This document shows, one piece after another, positions 35,357 to 43,682 of a stretch of DNA of 64,000 bases. Origin of the DNA: Myxococcus eversor (GTDB taxonomy: Bacteria; Myxococcota; Myxococcia; Myxococcales; Myxococcaceae); assembly GCF_010894455.1 (NCBI RefSeq), contig NZ_JAAIXY010000010.1:172840-236839 (forward strand), read 5' to 3'. The stretch's first letter is position 1. Each line of letters begins with the position of its first letter. The translations under genes and the position numbers were made by a program. The notes beneath the pieces are model-generated. The model was not told where the DNA came from. It ran no database searches and worked only from the letters and a program-made list of their open reading frames with translations.

Positions 35357-35827
35357 ATGAGAATGAATGCCCTCGCAGCGATCCTTTCCCTCTCCACGGC
35401 TTGCCTTCTGGTGACAAGCGGTTGCGGACCGGAGGAGCAGGAAGCGGAGACCGCAGTCTCCAATGGGAGCGTCCAGCAGGCGGCGACCAACCTGTGTGGT
35501 GCTGGCTACCGCCTCATCGATACGTACCCGATGAAGAACAACAAGGGGGCCGTGAAGGGTCACTACAATCTCTATTACAACGGGACGCGTAATTGCGGCG
35601 TAGCGGAGTGCTACACCAACTGCGGCGTGAAGATGAACCGCACTGTCTCCATCCGGGTCTCCAGCACGTCCGGCAGCTGGGATGACTTCGATTTTGGCCA
35701 GTTCACGACCTACGCCGGTCCCGTCTACTCCAAGCCCTCGGCAGGGAAGTGCCTGGATCTGTCCGCGGGTTTTGGCGTCGAGAATTCAGTGGCAAGTGTC
35801 GACGTCCTCCGTGTTCACTGCGACTGA
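35357..35827 (+). CDS. Small lipoprotein resembling Streptomyces spore-associated protein A
   Basis: 156 residues from ATG 35357 (weak Shine-Dalgarno CAGGA); an upstream in-frame ATG (35228) would put 43 residues before a clear signal peptide. The lipobox is VTSGC. The mature part reads NLCGAGYRLIDTYPMKNNKG, LYYNGTRNCGV, then GQFTTYAGPVYSKPSAGKCL. The pattern CGxGYxxID ... LYNxxxxxNC ... YTTYAGPVY ... CxD is that of actinobacterial SapA-type secreted proteins. It has extra cysteines (AECYTNCGVK) not typical of them. The role in Streptomyces is a spore-wall-associated protein of unknown function; a link to myxospores here is speculative. Confidence 0.75.
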   Translation: MRMNALAAILSLSTACLLVTSGCGPEEQEAETAVSNGSVQQAATNLCGAGYRLIDTYPMKNNKGAVKGHYNLYYNGTRNCGVAECYTNCGVKMNRTVSIRVSSTSGSWDDFDFGQFTTYAGPVYSKPSAGKCLDLSAGFGVENSVASVDVLRVHCD

Positions 35828-35838
35828 CGCAGCCGCCA

Positions 35839-35867
35839 GGCTGGAGGATGCCACGCACCCTCCAGCC
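35839..35867. terminator. Hairpin between convergent small secreted-protein genes
   Basis: A 9-bp perfect stem (GGCTGGAGG with its complement) and an 11-nt loop in the 55-bp gap between the stops of the SapA-like gene and the leftward gene at 35883. Confidence 0.6.
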
Positions 35868-35882
35868 CGTGCTCATGCCCGG

Positions 35883-36368
35883 TCAGGTCGACGTGCCACT
35901 GTCCGAGGGGTCCCACTGCCAGCCGGCGCCAGAGGGGGCGTTACAAGGGTAGATGCTGCCATTGCAGCGACCGATGCGCATGTCCAGATGCTTTCCTTCG
36001 GGAAGATCCTTGTTGCATCGCCCGCTGTTCCCATTCCCGCCGGTGAAGTAACAGATGCCCTGGCGGGAGCCGTCCCCGAGCTTCCAGTGGACGCCGACGC
36101 GCATGCTGTCCTCCCTCTCATCCCAGATGCAGAAGTTGTCGGTGGCCTTGTTGTATGATCCCCTGCCGTATTCTCCCCTGTCCCAGCCGATGGTGACGTA
36201 GTTCCCCAAGTCGCAGCTTCCAGAAGCCTGGTTGAGCTCAACGGGCGCCAGCGACGACTCGGTGGTTCCCATGGACTCCGGGGTGGAGGGTTCATCTCCG
36301 CCAGCACCGCAGGCGCCTCCCAACGCGGCGGCAAGAACCCATCCCAGCAGAGCAGTGCGATTCCTCAT
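35883..36368 (-). CDS. Small secreted Cys-containing protein, unknown
   Basis: 161 residues. The signal is of lipoprotein type (LGGACG, Cys20). The mature part has about seven cysteines and aromatic-rich loops: CDLGNYVTIGWDRGEYGRGS, NFCIWDERED, GICYFTGGNGNSGRCNKDLP, RCNGSIYPCN. It looks like a compact disulfide-stabilised extracellular domain; I do not recognise the family. It converges with the SapA-like gene and may belong with it functionally. Confidence 0.7.
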   Translation of the reverse strand: MRNRTALLGWVLAAALGGACGAGGDEPSTPESMGTTESSLAPVELNQASGSCDLGNYVTIGWDRGEYGRGSYNKATDNFCIWDEREDSMRVGVHWKLGDGSRQGICYFTGGNGNSGRCNKDLPEGKHLDMRIGRCNGSIYPCNAPSGAGWQWDPSDSGTST

Positions 36369-36876
36369 GTCGAGACTCCTTCAAGTACTGGATGCGAGTG
36401 ACCGCCAACCATGGCAGCGACATGATTTCTATGAAATTCTTGGATAGCCATCAATTCAGGTTGATGTGAAGATTGTCCGGTGGACAGCGGGATGAGGTCC
36501 TCGAGTCCGTCTGCTTGCCAGGTCTTGGCTGGCTGTGGCGGCTTGATCTGAGGATGCCCCTTGCTAACGGCCAGATCAGCCCTGACTTGCGTCAGGTGCT
36601 GTCATGCCTGCGAAGTGGGTGGTGTCAGGGACAGCACCACCCACTTCGCCCATGTCCAAAGAGCGCGCCAGTCAGCGCCGCAGGCGGCCTTCTCCGCGTG
36701 CTGACCTCTCACCTATCAGGCCACGAGCGCGAGCGCGGCGGCCTCGCTACCAGTCGTCGGCGCTGGCTCGCAGTGCTCGGCCGCTTTCCAGGACGGAAGA
36801 GGCGATTGGCTCAATGGCGCGAGGACCTATCAGCTTCATGTGCCGCCGAACGTCCCGGCGGAGGACTCTCCCTGTG
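36369..36876. other. Gene-poor region with a 15-bp hairpin
   Basis: 508 bp with no convincing gene. It contains a perfect inverted repeat (36610-36624 and 36635-36649; arm GCGAAGTGGGTGGTG, 10-nt loop). Open frames here have biased, arginine-rich translations and look spurious. Confidence 0.5.
36610..36649. repeat. 15-bp perfect inverted repeat
   Basis: Arms GCGAAGTGGGTGGTG and CACCACCCACTTCGC with a 10-nt loop. It is isolated from any gene end, beside IS5 debris; it may be a decayed element end or a structured RNA. Confidence 0.6.
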
Positions 36877-37025
36877 TCAGGGAGTGACGACGCGACGGAA
36901 GAAGTGGAGCCGCGCGAAGAAGCGTTCCACCTTCCAGCGTCGCGTGTAGCGCCGCAGCTTGCACCCATCCTGCGTGGCCTTGCGCTTGCGGCCCCGGCGG
37001 TGTGGAGCAATCAGCTTCACGCCGC
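36877..37025 (-). pseudogene. IS5-family transposase, C-terminal fragment
   Basis: The leftward frame reads LIAPHRRGRKRKATQDG, then LRRYTRRWKVERFFARLHFF and RRVVTP before the stop. RRWKVERxFAWLxxxRR is the signature near the C-terminus of IS5-type transposases. Upstream (right of about 37025) the sequence switches to an unrelated gene, so the element is truncated at this junction. Confidence 0.72.
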
Positions 37026-37039
37026 GCTTCCACCCCGAC

Positions 37040-37570
37040 GTGGCGCCGTTCCTCTCGCGACTGCTGGACGAGTTCGCCATCAGCGAGCGACAATGGAAGA
37101 TTGCCGAACTCAACGCCTTCCGGCCTCCTGTGCAAGAAGAGTGGCTCCCTGTCGCCCATCTCTCGGACGTGTCGAATCCGGAGCGCGTCCTCGAATCCTA
37201 CGGAGACTTGTCCGAAGGTCTCGTGGCCGTGCTTCAGATGGATGTGCCCTCCATCATGAAGGAGACGCCTGAGTTCCTGACGGACCTCGACTGCCACTTC
37301 TGGAAGACCCACTTTCCCGAGCGCTACACGCGCGACGTCCTCGACGGACACACGATACCGGCGTCAGGCGCCTACCAAGGGGGCATGCTGGTTCGGCGGT
37401 TGGGAGGGACGTGGGCGCTGAGGCAGAAGATGGAAGCGTCCCAGGTGCGAGTGGGCAAGCGAATCTGGCTGCCCTTCCTCCGTGCTCGCCGGTACCTGCC
37501 GTCCCGCCAGTCGCTGCTGGACTATTCGCTCACGCAGTTCTTCCATGAAGCGGAGCGGTACCGGACCTGA
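37040..37570 (+). CDS. Hypothetical protein, probably 5'-truncated by IS5 debris
   Basis: Good coding character starts immediately beside the IS5 fragment: HPDVAPFLSRLLDEFAISER is already in mid-domain, and no Shine-Dalgarno precedes the first usable codon (GTG 37040, 176 residues). The protein is soluble and charged, with ERYTRDVLDGHTIPASGAYQ, GMLVRRLGGTWALRQKME and LPSRQSLLDYSLTQFF. I do not recognise it. It probably lost its N-terminus when the IS5 element inserted, so it may be non-functional. Confidence 0.55.
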   Translation: MAPFLSRLLDEFAISERQWKIAELNAFRPPVQEEWLPVAHLSDVSNPERVLESYGDLSEGLVAVLQMDVPSIMKETPEFLTDLDCHFWKTHFPERYTRDVLDGHTIPASGAYQGGMLVRRLGGTWALRQKMEASQVRVGKRIWLPFLRARRYLPSRQSLLDYSLTQFFHEAERYRT

Positions 37571-37590
37571 CTGGGCGTATTCGAGCCTGA

Positions 37591-37767
37591 CGGCAGCATC
37601 CGGGCGAGGAATGGGCGAGGCAGAAGCTGGCGGAGCCAGGAAGCGTCGGCAAGCTCGCGGACAACCGCCAGTGGGAGCTGGCAGCGCTTGCTCGCGCGGG
37701 CTTCTCCCTCACCATCGCGAAGCGCCTCATCGGCGGAACGGCTGAAGAGGTGCCGCTCCGCCTCTGA
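37591..37767 (+). pseudogene. RecX-like C-terminal fragment
   Basis: About 50 open codons without a start: EEWARQKLAEPGSVG, then RQWELAALARAGFSLTIAKR and LIGG. The ARxGFSxxxAxRxL pattern resembles the last three-helix repeat of RecX regulators. A stop precedes the frame (37588). Interpreted as a decayed gene tail; the assignment is tentative. Confidence 0.4.
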
Positions 37768-37789
37768 CGCGGTAGCGAAGGCGGGGCGG

Positions 37790-38539
37790 TCAGTACATTC
37801 GCAGGTCGTACCGCGGCTCGTTTCCCGGGGTGAGGGTATCGTAGTCCCCCTGCGGTAAAGTGCGCAGGTCGGTCACCTTCACCACGTAGGCGCCCTGGGC
37901 CGCGACATTACCCGTGATGGTGACGTTGCGGCACTGGGGATAGAACGGATCACACGAAGGCCCCTGGCCGCTGGCCAGCCGCGCGCCCAGGGTGCGGTTA
38001 TTGTAATCGTAGGCGTAGAGCTCCACACGGAGCCCTTGATAGAAGCCCACGTTGTAGGCCTGCACTGTCATCACCTGGGCGACCGGCGTGTAGACGAGGA
38101 TCCAGTCCACGTCGCCCACCCGGTGGAAGGTGTGCTTGAGCTGCGGCGCCCCGTACGCGGAGGCAGTGAGGTGCGTGTCGTCGTTTTCGAAGGCGTCCGG
38201 GGGCACCAGCAGACAGTTGGCATTGGACGAGGGGACGTTCCTGGTGCAGACGCCGCTTTGGCATCCACAGCCGGTGATGCAATCCGCGCCCGTGGAGCAG
38301 GTTCGCAGGGGCGGCGCGTCGCAGTCGATGGTGGGAGGAGGCGGACCGGGGATCACGTCCGCCGGCACGCAGGCGCCGCTTCGACATTGACAATAGCTGC
38401 TGCAGTTGAGGTCGCTCGAACAGCTCCGGAGCGTGGCTGCTTGCGTTCGGAGCGCGTCGGCGGGGGCCTCCTCCTCAATGCTTCCACAACCCACGAGGCC
38501 CAGCAGCAGTGCGGCGACACTCCATCGGATTCTCTTCAC
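37790..38539 (-). CDS. Lipoprotein with Cys-rich N-terminus and PPC-like domain
   Basis: 249 residues; lipobox LVGC (Cys18). A Cys-rich section (about 40-110) has two similar units: CSSDLNCSSYCQCRSGACV and CSTGADCITGCGCQSGVC, a pattern common in myxobacterial surface proteins. The C-terminal 130 residues resemble a bacterial pre-peptidase (PPC) beta domain: VGDVDWILVYTPVAQVMTVQ, YVVKVTDLRTLPQGDY. The function is unknown. Just upstream lies a fragment similar to its C-terminus (38700-38940). Confidence 0.78.
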   Translation of the reverse strand: MKRIRWSVAALLLGLVGCGSIEEEAPADALRTQAATLRSCSSDLNCSSYCQCRSGACVPADVIPGPPPPTIDCDAPPLRTCSTGADCITGCGCQSGVCTRNVPSSNANCLLVPPDAFENDDTHLTASAYGAPQLKHTFHRVGDVDWILVYTPVAQVMTVQAYNVGFYQGLRVELYAYDYNNRTLGARLASGQGPSCDPFYPQCRNVTITGNVAAQGAYVVKVTDLRTLPQGDYDTLTPGNEPRYDLRMY

Positions 38540-38699
38540 GGGGTTCTCCTCTGGGTTTCCAGGTCGGATGCCTCAGGCGGGTCCTGCCGGAAACCCTCTC
38601 CTTCACGGATTGTGAATCCTGACACCTGGATAGGGAGTCGGCAACCTCTGTCAAAGAAGGCCCGGTGTCGGTGTGGGATGGAGGACGCCGGGGCCCGGA

Positions 38700-38940
38700 T
38701 GTTTGACTTTGCCCAGACTCCGTACCGCTTCAGGTCGTACGTCGGGGCGGGCCGCCAGTCGCTCCCATTCGGGACGGCGCGCCAGTCCGTCACCTTCACC
38801 GCGTAGTCTTTCGACAGGGTGAAATCTGTCGGAGAGTAGCGGAATTTCGCTCGGGCCTTCGGGACGGTGAAGGCCCATCGGATGCGGAGGAAGTCGGAGG
38901 ACTCGAACACAGTGCCATTCAGCTCGCTCTTTCCTCCCAC
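38700..38940 (-). pseudogene. Degenerate duplicate of the neighbouring lipoprotein C-terminus
   Basis: Read leftwards: FTLSKDYAVKVTDWRAVPNG, then APTYDLKRYGV. This parallels GAYVVKVTDLRTLPQGD … EPRYDLRMY at the end of the lipoprotein at 37790-38539. The match covers roughly 35 codons near the C-terminus; the frame then runs on without a plausible end. It is probably the remains of a tandem paralogue. Confidence 0.5.
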
Positions 38941-39226
38941 GAGGGGCGCGTGGCCCCTCCGTCCTGTGGCCTTTTGGCAACGAGCTGAGAGCGTGTACCG
39001 TATGCGTTCGACGGATCTCGCGCTGATGTGAGGGGCGGGCCAGCTACCCCCCCTGTGTCAGGAAGTTTGTCGCCTCTGCCGTGCGCGCCTCGCTCGCTCG
39101 CATTGACGCACGGTTCGACAAGGCCGTGACGCGCTCAGGACGCAGCGGCCGAGGTTGGGTCGGCACGGGGAGGAAAGAAGTGCATCGGAGTGTCGTGAAA
39201 GGGTCTCGCTCGCGTATCCTTGCTTC
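38941..39226. other. Intergenic region containing repeat copy B
   Basis: 286 bp upstream of the TPR gene. It holds the second TGACGC-phased repeat (39104-39166) and no gene. Confidence 0.5.
39104..39166 (+). repeat. TGACGC-phased intergenic repeat, copy B
   Basis: TGACGC at 39104 and 39127, a decayed unit at 39115 and GGACGC at 39138 keep the 11/12/11-bp phase. The tail TTGGGTCGGCAC is at 39155-39166. The TPR gene starts 61 bp further on. Confidence 0.65.
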
Positions 39227-40711
39227 ATGGGCCTCTTCAATCGCCTCTTCGGTCGCGTGGTCAGGCCGGCACCCACCTCGCCCGAGGCTGTGCGCGAGCT
39301 CCTCTTCGATGCCGTGCAATCACAGGATGACGCCGCGCTCATCCGGCTCTGTGCCGAGCACGAAGCCCTGCTCCTCGAGCACTACCCTGCCTGGTTGACG
39401 GTTCCCGAGAGCGTCCGCAAGGAGCCGACACACCTCCAGCGCTATGGCCAGGGGCTCATCGGCATCGCTCAGTGCCTCGCGCAGACTCGGAACCGGCCCG
39501 AAATGTTCCAGCGGATGATGGGGACTCCCGCCGATAACGCCATCGTGCGCTGGCAGGAGACACGGGAGCGCGCCAACACGCTCATGCGCGGGCTGGACTT
39601 CGAAGGTGCGCTATCGCTGCTCACTCCCGAGGCGGAGCGAATCCAGGGCCTGTCGGGAGGAAACGCCGAGTCCATGAAGGCCATGACCTCCGGGCAGATG
39701 GCCGCGTGTCATTACCAGGAGGGCCGGGCGGAGACCGCGCTTCCGCTCTTCCGGCAGGCGATTGACCTGTGCCGGAGGGCCGGTGACAACGAGGGCGTCG
39801 TCGTCTACCTGGAAAACAGCTTCGAGGCGCACCGCTACCTGGGACAGGGAGGGGATGCGGCAGGCGTGGCCAGGGAACTCGCGGTGGCGCTGGAGCAGGT
39901 GGGCCAGGATTCGCGGGCCCGCCGCATCCGGAACGTCGCCGAAATCGTCCGGGCCGGTGAGCCGCTCAATCGGGTGGTGGCGCAACTCGACAGCGTCACC
40001 CTCGAACTGGACGAGCTGCCCGCGCTCATTGAGGGGAGGCTGCAATTCATCTTCTGCCGCAATCGACTCGACCTGGCGCGCACCACGGCCCTGGTCGAGC
40101 GAGGCCGTGAGCTGGGCGGGGAGGGCCGCTACGGGGAGGCGCTTGAGCTCTTCCAGGAGGCACGGCGTATCGACTCCTACTCGCCCGAGCCCCGCTACGA
40201 AGGGGCCGTCACGCTCCTCCACCTCCAGCGCGCGAGCGAGGCCGTGGCCTGGTACGACGAGGTGGAGGCGCTTGCGCCGGGCTGGTACCGGTGTCGCGCC
40301 GAGCGCTGGCTGGCCGCTGGAATCGCCGCCGGAAGGATTCCATACGGGGCCTTCACCGTGATGCGCACGCTCGAGCTTCCGAACCTGGGCGCGGAGGACC
40401 GGTTGCGACTCACGCGCCAGGCCATCGGCGAGGCACCGGGAGTGCCCGAGCTTCAACTGCAACTGGGCCGGCAGCTCACGGCGCTCGACCGGAAGGACGA
40501 GGCACGGGAGGCGCTCGAGGTGGGGTTGGCACAGGCGGAGGAGCCAGACATCCGCTCGCGTCTGCTGATCGAGTCCGCGGCCGATGCCGCGCCTTCGGCG
40601 GACCGGGACAGGATGATCCACGAGGCCATGGAGCCTGGGGGAAACCTGGTCGCCGCGGCAATGGCGCGGGTCCTGCTCCACTCGGGAACCGGCCAGCGCC
40701 TGGTTCACTGA
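39227..40711 (+). CDS. TPR-containing cytoplasmic protein
   Basis: 494 residues starting MGLFNRLFGRVV; no signal peptide. From about residue 150 to the end it is helical with tetratricopeptide-like repeats: AACHYQEGRAETALPLFRQA, LARTTALVERGRELGGEGRY, GEALELFQEARRIDSYSP, and a C-terminal repeat ending LLHSGTGQRLVH. The N-terminal 90 residues (EAVRELLFDAVQSQDDAALI) form another helical unit. Such proteins are scaffolds; no partner is evident nearby. It shares the MGLFxRxF start with the DUF4261-like protein at 30248. Confidence 0.82.
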   Translation: MGLFNRLFGRVVRPAPTSPEAVRELLFDAVQSQDDAALIRLCAEHEALLLEHYPAWLTVPESVRKEPTHLQRYGQGLIGIAQCLAQTRNRPEMFQRMMGTPADNAIVRWQETRERANTLMRGLDFEGALSLLTPEAERIQGLSGGNAESMKAMTSGQMAACHYQEGRAETALPLFRQAIDLCRRAGDNEGVVVYLENSFEAHRYLGQGGDAAGVARELAVALEQVGQDSRARRIRNVAEIVRAGEPLNRVVAQLDSVTLELDELPALIEGRLQFIFCRNRLDLARTTALVERGRELGGEGRYGEALELFQEARRIDSYSPEPRYEGAVTLLHLQRASEAVAWYDEVEALAPGWYRCRAERWLAAGIAAGRIPYGAFTVMRTLELPNLGAEDRLRLTRQAIGEAPGVPELQLQLGRQLTALDRKDEAREALEVGLAQAEEPDIRSRLLIESAADAAPSADRDRMIHEAMEPGGNLVAAAMARVLLHSGTGQRLVH

Positions 40712-40775
40712 GCCGCAGTCTGGTGCCACGAGCCCGCCTCGCGCATTGCCGACCCAGGAAGAACGATGACCGCGC

Positions 40776-40857
40776 GCGCCTCGCTCGCATTGACGCACTG
40801 CCGAAGGCGGCCTTGCCGCGTCCATGACGCAGCGACCGAGTTTTGGGTAGGCACAGG
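40776..40857 (+). repeat. TGACGC-phased intergenic repeat, copy C
   Basis: TGACGC at 40791, TGCCGC at 40814 and TGACGC at 40825 keep 23- and 11-bp spacings; the tail TTGGGTAGGCAC is at 40843-40854. It lies between convergent stops (TPR gene and GNAT gene). It is nearly identical to copy D over about 80 bp. Confidence 0.75.
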
Positions 40858-40881
40858 TCCACGAAGTATCGAGCAGGCGCG

Positions 40882-41364
40882 TCAGAGCTGCTGGTACATC
40901 ACCCATGCATCGACGTCGCCCGCGGTGGGATGCCGGAACGCGAGCGGCAGCCGCCCGACGATGTCGAACCCGAGCGCCTGCCAGAGCTTCACGGCCCGCG
41001 TGTTCGTGCTGACGACGAAGTTGAACTGCATGGCGCGGTAGCCACGCACGCGCGCATGCTCCAGCGAGTGCGCGCACATACGACGCGCGATGCCTCGGCC
41101 CAGCGCGGCCGCGCTGGTCATGTAGCCACAGTTGCAGACGTGCCGTCCGCCACCGGCCTGGTTCGGACGGATGAAATAGGTGCCGACAATGACGCCGTCC
41201 TCCTCCGCGACGAACGTCTCCCTGTCCGGCCCCATCCAATAGGCCAGCGCGTCCGCTTCGCTCATGTTCGTGTCGAGCGCGTACGTGGTGCCTTCGCGAA
41301 TGGTGGGGAGGATGATGGCTGCAATGCCCGCGGCATCAACGGCTTCGGCTCTCCTGATGAGCAT
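40882..41364 (-). CDS. GNAT-family N-acetyltransferase
   Basis: 160 residues, complete GNAT fold. Seen: MLIRRAEAVDAAGIAAIILP at the start, ETFVAEEDGVIVGTYFIRP, the acetyl-CoA pyrophosphate loop AALGRGIARRMCAHSLEHAR (motif A), and FNFVVSTNTRAVKLWQALGF (motif B). It resembles L-amino-acid or phosphinothricin-type N-acetyltransferases, but the substrate cannot be read from sequence. It is bounded on the right, beyond its start, by the ISL3 element. Confidence 0.9.
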   Translation of the reverse strand: MLIRRAEAVDAAGIAAIILPTIREGTTYALDTNMSEADALAYWMGPDRETFVAEEDGVIVGTYFIRPNQAGGGRHVCNCGYMTSAAALGRGIARRMCAHSLEHARVRGYRAMQFNFVVSTNTRAVKLWQALGFDIVGRLPLAFRHPTAGDVDAWVMYQQL

Positions 41365-41406
41365 GGCGGGAGTCTACCGCGGGCAAGGGCCGTGTGGGCG
41401 TGCTCC

Positions 41407-42357
41407 GGTTCCGTGGCTCTCCCGCACTTCGTGTGGTTCCTCTCTGGTCGTGCGACTCGAGTTGCGTGTGCGGCGCTTCTGCTGCCGAAACCCGGACTGC
41501 TCCCGCCGCACGTTCGCGGAGCGGCCGGTGCGCCTGCTGGCCGCTCAGGCTCAGCGGACACGGCGGCTGGCCACCACGCAGTGCGCCGTTGCAATCACAG
41601 CCGGAGCAGAGGCTGGGGCCAGGCTGCTCAAACCCCTGGCCATGCCCACCAGTCCCGGTACCCTCCTGCGGCTGATTCGCCGTGCTCCTCTGCCTCCTCC
41701 CAGCCCCGCTCGCGTCCTGGGCCTCGACGACTGGGCGCTGCGCAAGGGGCGCACCTACGGCTCCATCCTTGTCGACCTGGAAGCGCACTGCGTGCGGGAC
41801 GTGTTGCCAGACCGCTCAACTCACACGGTGAGCACCTGGCTGCACCAGCACCCCGGCGTGGAAGTCATCGCCAGAGACCGGTCGACTGAGTACGCACGAG
41901 CAGCGGCACTGGGCGCTCCAGAGGCCCAGCAGGTAGCGGACCGCTGGCACTTGCTGCTGAATGGACGGCAAATGATGCAAAGCTGGATGACCAGCGCTCA
42001 CCTCCGCCTTCGAGCGCTACCAGCCGTTTCGAGCGCAGACACTCCTCCCGCACGTCGTCACACCGAGCAAGGCCAACGAGGTCCTGCAGGTCCTTCGAAG
42101 CGTGGTTGGGCGAGGCGCGTGCGTGCGAAGTCAGCGCGGTGGAAACCTTTGCGGAGGGCCTCGAACAGGACGGCGCTGCCGTCCGGGCAGCGCTGACCAC
42201 TCCCTGGCGCGACGCCCAGGCCGAAGACCAAATCACGAAGCTCAAGCTTCTCAAGCGTCAGATGTATGGCCGCGCCAACTTCGACCTGTTCCGCCGCCGA
42301 GTGCTGCTCACCATCTGAGCCTACGGTCCATACGAAGTGCGGGAGAGCCACTGAACC
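41407..42357 (+). mobile_element. ISL3-family insertion sequence, internally deleted
   Basis: 951 bp bounded by 30-bp terminal inverted repeats (41407-41436 and 42328-42357; shared core GGCTCTCCCGCACTTCG, two mismatches). Intact ISL3 elements are about 1.3-1.6 kb. The missing part is the transposase N-terminus just inside the left end. No obvious 8-bp target duplication was found. The right end lies 45 bp before the GTG start of the next gene and may affect its expression. Confidence 0.78.
41455..42318 (+). pseudogene. ISL3 transposase, N-terminally deleted and frameshifted
   Basis: Starting mid-protein at LELRVRRFCCRNPDC, the frame continues through LGLDDWALRKGRTYGSILVD (first catalytic Asp region of ISL3 transposases) and VIARDRSTEYARAAALGAPE (second Asp region) to about 41990. 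It then breaks, and the C-terminus continues in another frame (42106-42318: ETFAEGLEQDGAAVRAALT, KLKLLKRQMYGRANFDLF). It is not able to encode an active enzyme. Confidence 0.8.
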
Positions 42358-42401
42358 GGGCCACGCCCCAAGGTGCCCGGCGGCTGCTGTAGAGTGGGGC
42401 C

Positions 42402-43682
42402 GTGTCCATCATCGTCTTCCGCGACCGTGCCGCAATGTCCCCGGAGGGGCGGTTCACTTTGGAGGCGCGCTCCTCTCACAACTGGGGGATGGACCGCCAC
42501 CAAGACGGGGGGGCACGGTTGGAGGACGACTCTTTCGCCAAGTACCGCGAGGACCAGTGTGGGTTCGGCTACCGGCTAGTCGAGCATGTGCCCGGGGCTG
42601 CGGAGCCGCGTGTCGTCTGGGTGCGGAGGCAGGGGAGAGGCGAGTTGCCGCCCCTGGGCCTGTGGGTGTCGGATGACGGTTGGGTGGTTCTCCGATTGCA
42701 CGGTTTCCCTCCTCAGGTCGTTGCTGTCGAGCCGTCCGGGCGCGAGGTATTCCGGGTGCGCGTCATCCGTGGGAATGCGGAACTGGAAGACTGGGAAGCG
42801 CATGAGCCCCGTGGGCGAGTGTGGCGGGCACGCAACTACGACTCGGGGCCTGCCGAGGGGGATACCTGGGCCCGGAATTCGTGGTCCTACTTTCACTCAC
42901 GCGAGGGCTTGTCGCTCTTCGTCTGCCGGACGTCCATGGGCCAGCGCCTCGTTCTCGACCTCTCCGGGGCAGCCCTCGTTGGGGAGGATACCCCCGAGTG
43001 GCCCGCGCTCTCCCGCGAACTGGATGATGCGGAGCGGCGCGGCGTGGAGTCGCTGCTGGCGGAGCTGACGGAGCGACGGGCAGAGATTGTGAGGGATGCG
43101 TCGCAGGAGAAACTGGGGCGCATCGTGGCCGGGCTCCATCTGGTGGGTGTGCATCGTATCGAGTCGTGCGTGCCGCACCTCCGGCGCTGGGAGGAGGTGG
43201 ACCGCCCCTACTCTATCGAGAGCAGCCTCGCGTTCGGCGACGGGTACTCGACGTGGCTTGAAAGGCAAACATTCCGCCCCGTCGTCCAGCATGCCCTCCG
43301 GGTGCTGGGGCTTCAGCCCGAAGGCCATGCGACGTACCATTTCCTTGATGGTGGGGACGACGAGTGTCGCCTTCCCATGCTGGCACCCGTGACAGACCGG
43401 CGCGCGCGGGCGGCGGCGCTACACGAGAACATGTCGGCCGGTGAGGTCCTCCAACTGCTGGGCTCGCCAGACGATGTGCTGAGTCCGTCGCGAGAAATAG
43501 GCGGGACGTTCCACCGGACAGAGGACTGGGACTACGACTTCCTCACCCCATCGGGGCAGTGGCTCACTCTGAAGCTCGCCTGGGAGGCGGTTGACGGTCA
43601 GGGCCAGCTCATCTCCATCCAGGAAGCGCCGGCTGTCTGGCTGTATTCCGATGACCGAGTTCGGCGCTTCCTCGACCGTTGA
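42402..43682 (+). CDS. Hypothetical cytoplasmic protein
   Basis: 426 residues from GTG 42402 (weak Shine-Dalgarno GTGGGG). No signal peptide, membrane segment or known motif. The N-terminal half reads like a beta-rich propeller-type domain (WVSDDGWVVLRLHGFPPQVV, PSGREVFRVRVI). The C-terminal part contains an armadillo/HEAT-like stretch (IVAGLHLVGVHRIESCVPHL) and then NMSAGEVLQLLGSPDDVLSP, a SmpA/BamE-like fragment followed by WDYDFLTPSG. Not recognised as a whole. The ISL3 right end is 45 bp upstream. Confidence 0.72.
   Translation: MSIIVFRDRAAMSPEGRFTLEARSSHNWGMDRHQDGGARLEDDSFAKYREDQCGFGYRLVEHVPGAAEPRVVWVRRQGRGELPPLGLWVSDDGWVVLRLHGFPPQVVAVEPSGREVFRVRVIRGNAELEDWEAHEPRGRVWRARNYDSGPAEGDTWARNSWSYFHSREGLSLFVCRTSMGQRLVLDLSGAALVGEDTPEWPALSRELDDAERRGVESLLAELTERRAEIVRDASQEKLGRIVAGLHLVGVHRIESCVPHLRRWEEVDRPYSIESSLAFGDGYSTWLERQTFRPVVQHALRVLGLQPEGHATYHFLDGGDDECRLPMLAPVTDRRARAAALHENMSAGEVLQLLGSPDDVLSPSREIGGTFHRTEDWDYDFLTPSGQWLTLKLAWEAVDGQGQLISIQEAPAVWLYSDDRVRRFLDR

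Noticed and set aside
36473..36949. Open frame of 158 codons upstream of the IS5 fragment
   Set aside because: Composition is biased, it crosses the 15-bp hairpin and the antisense of the IS5 transposase tail, and there is no ribosome-binding site.
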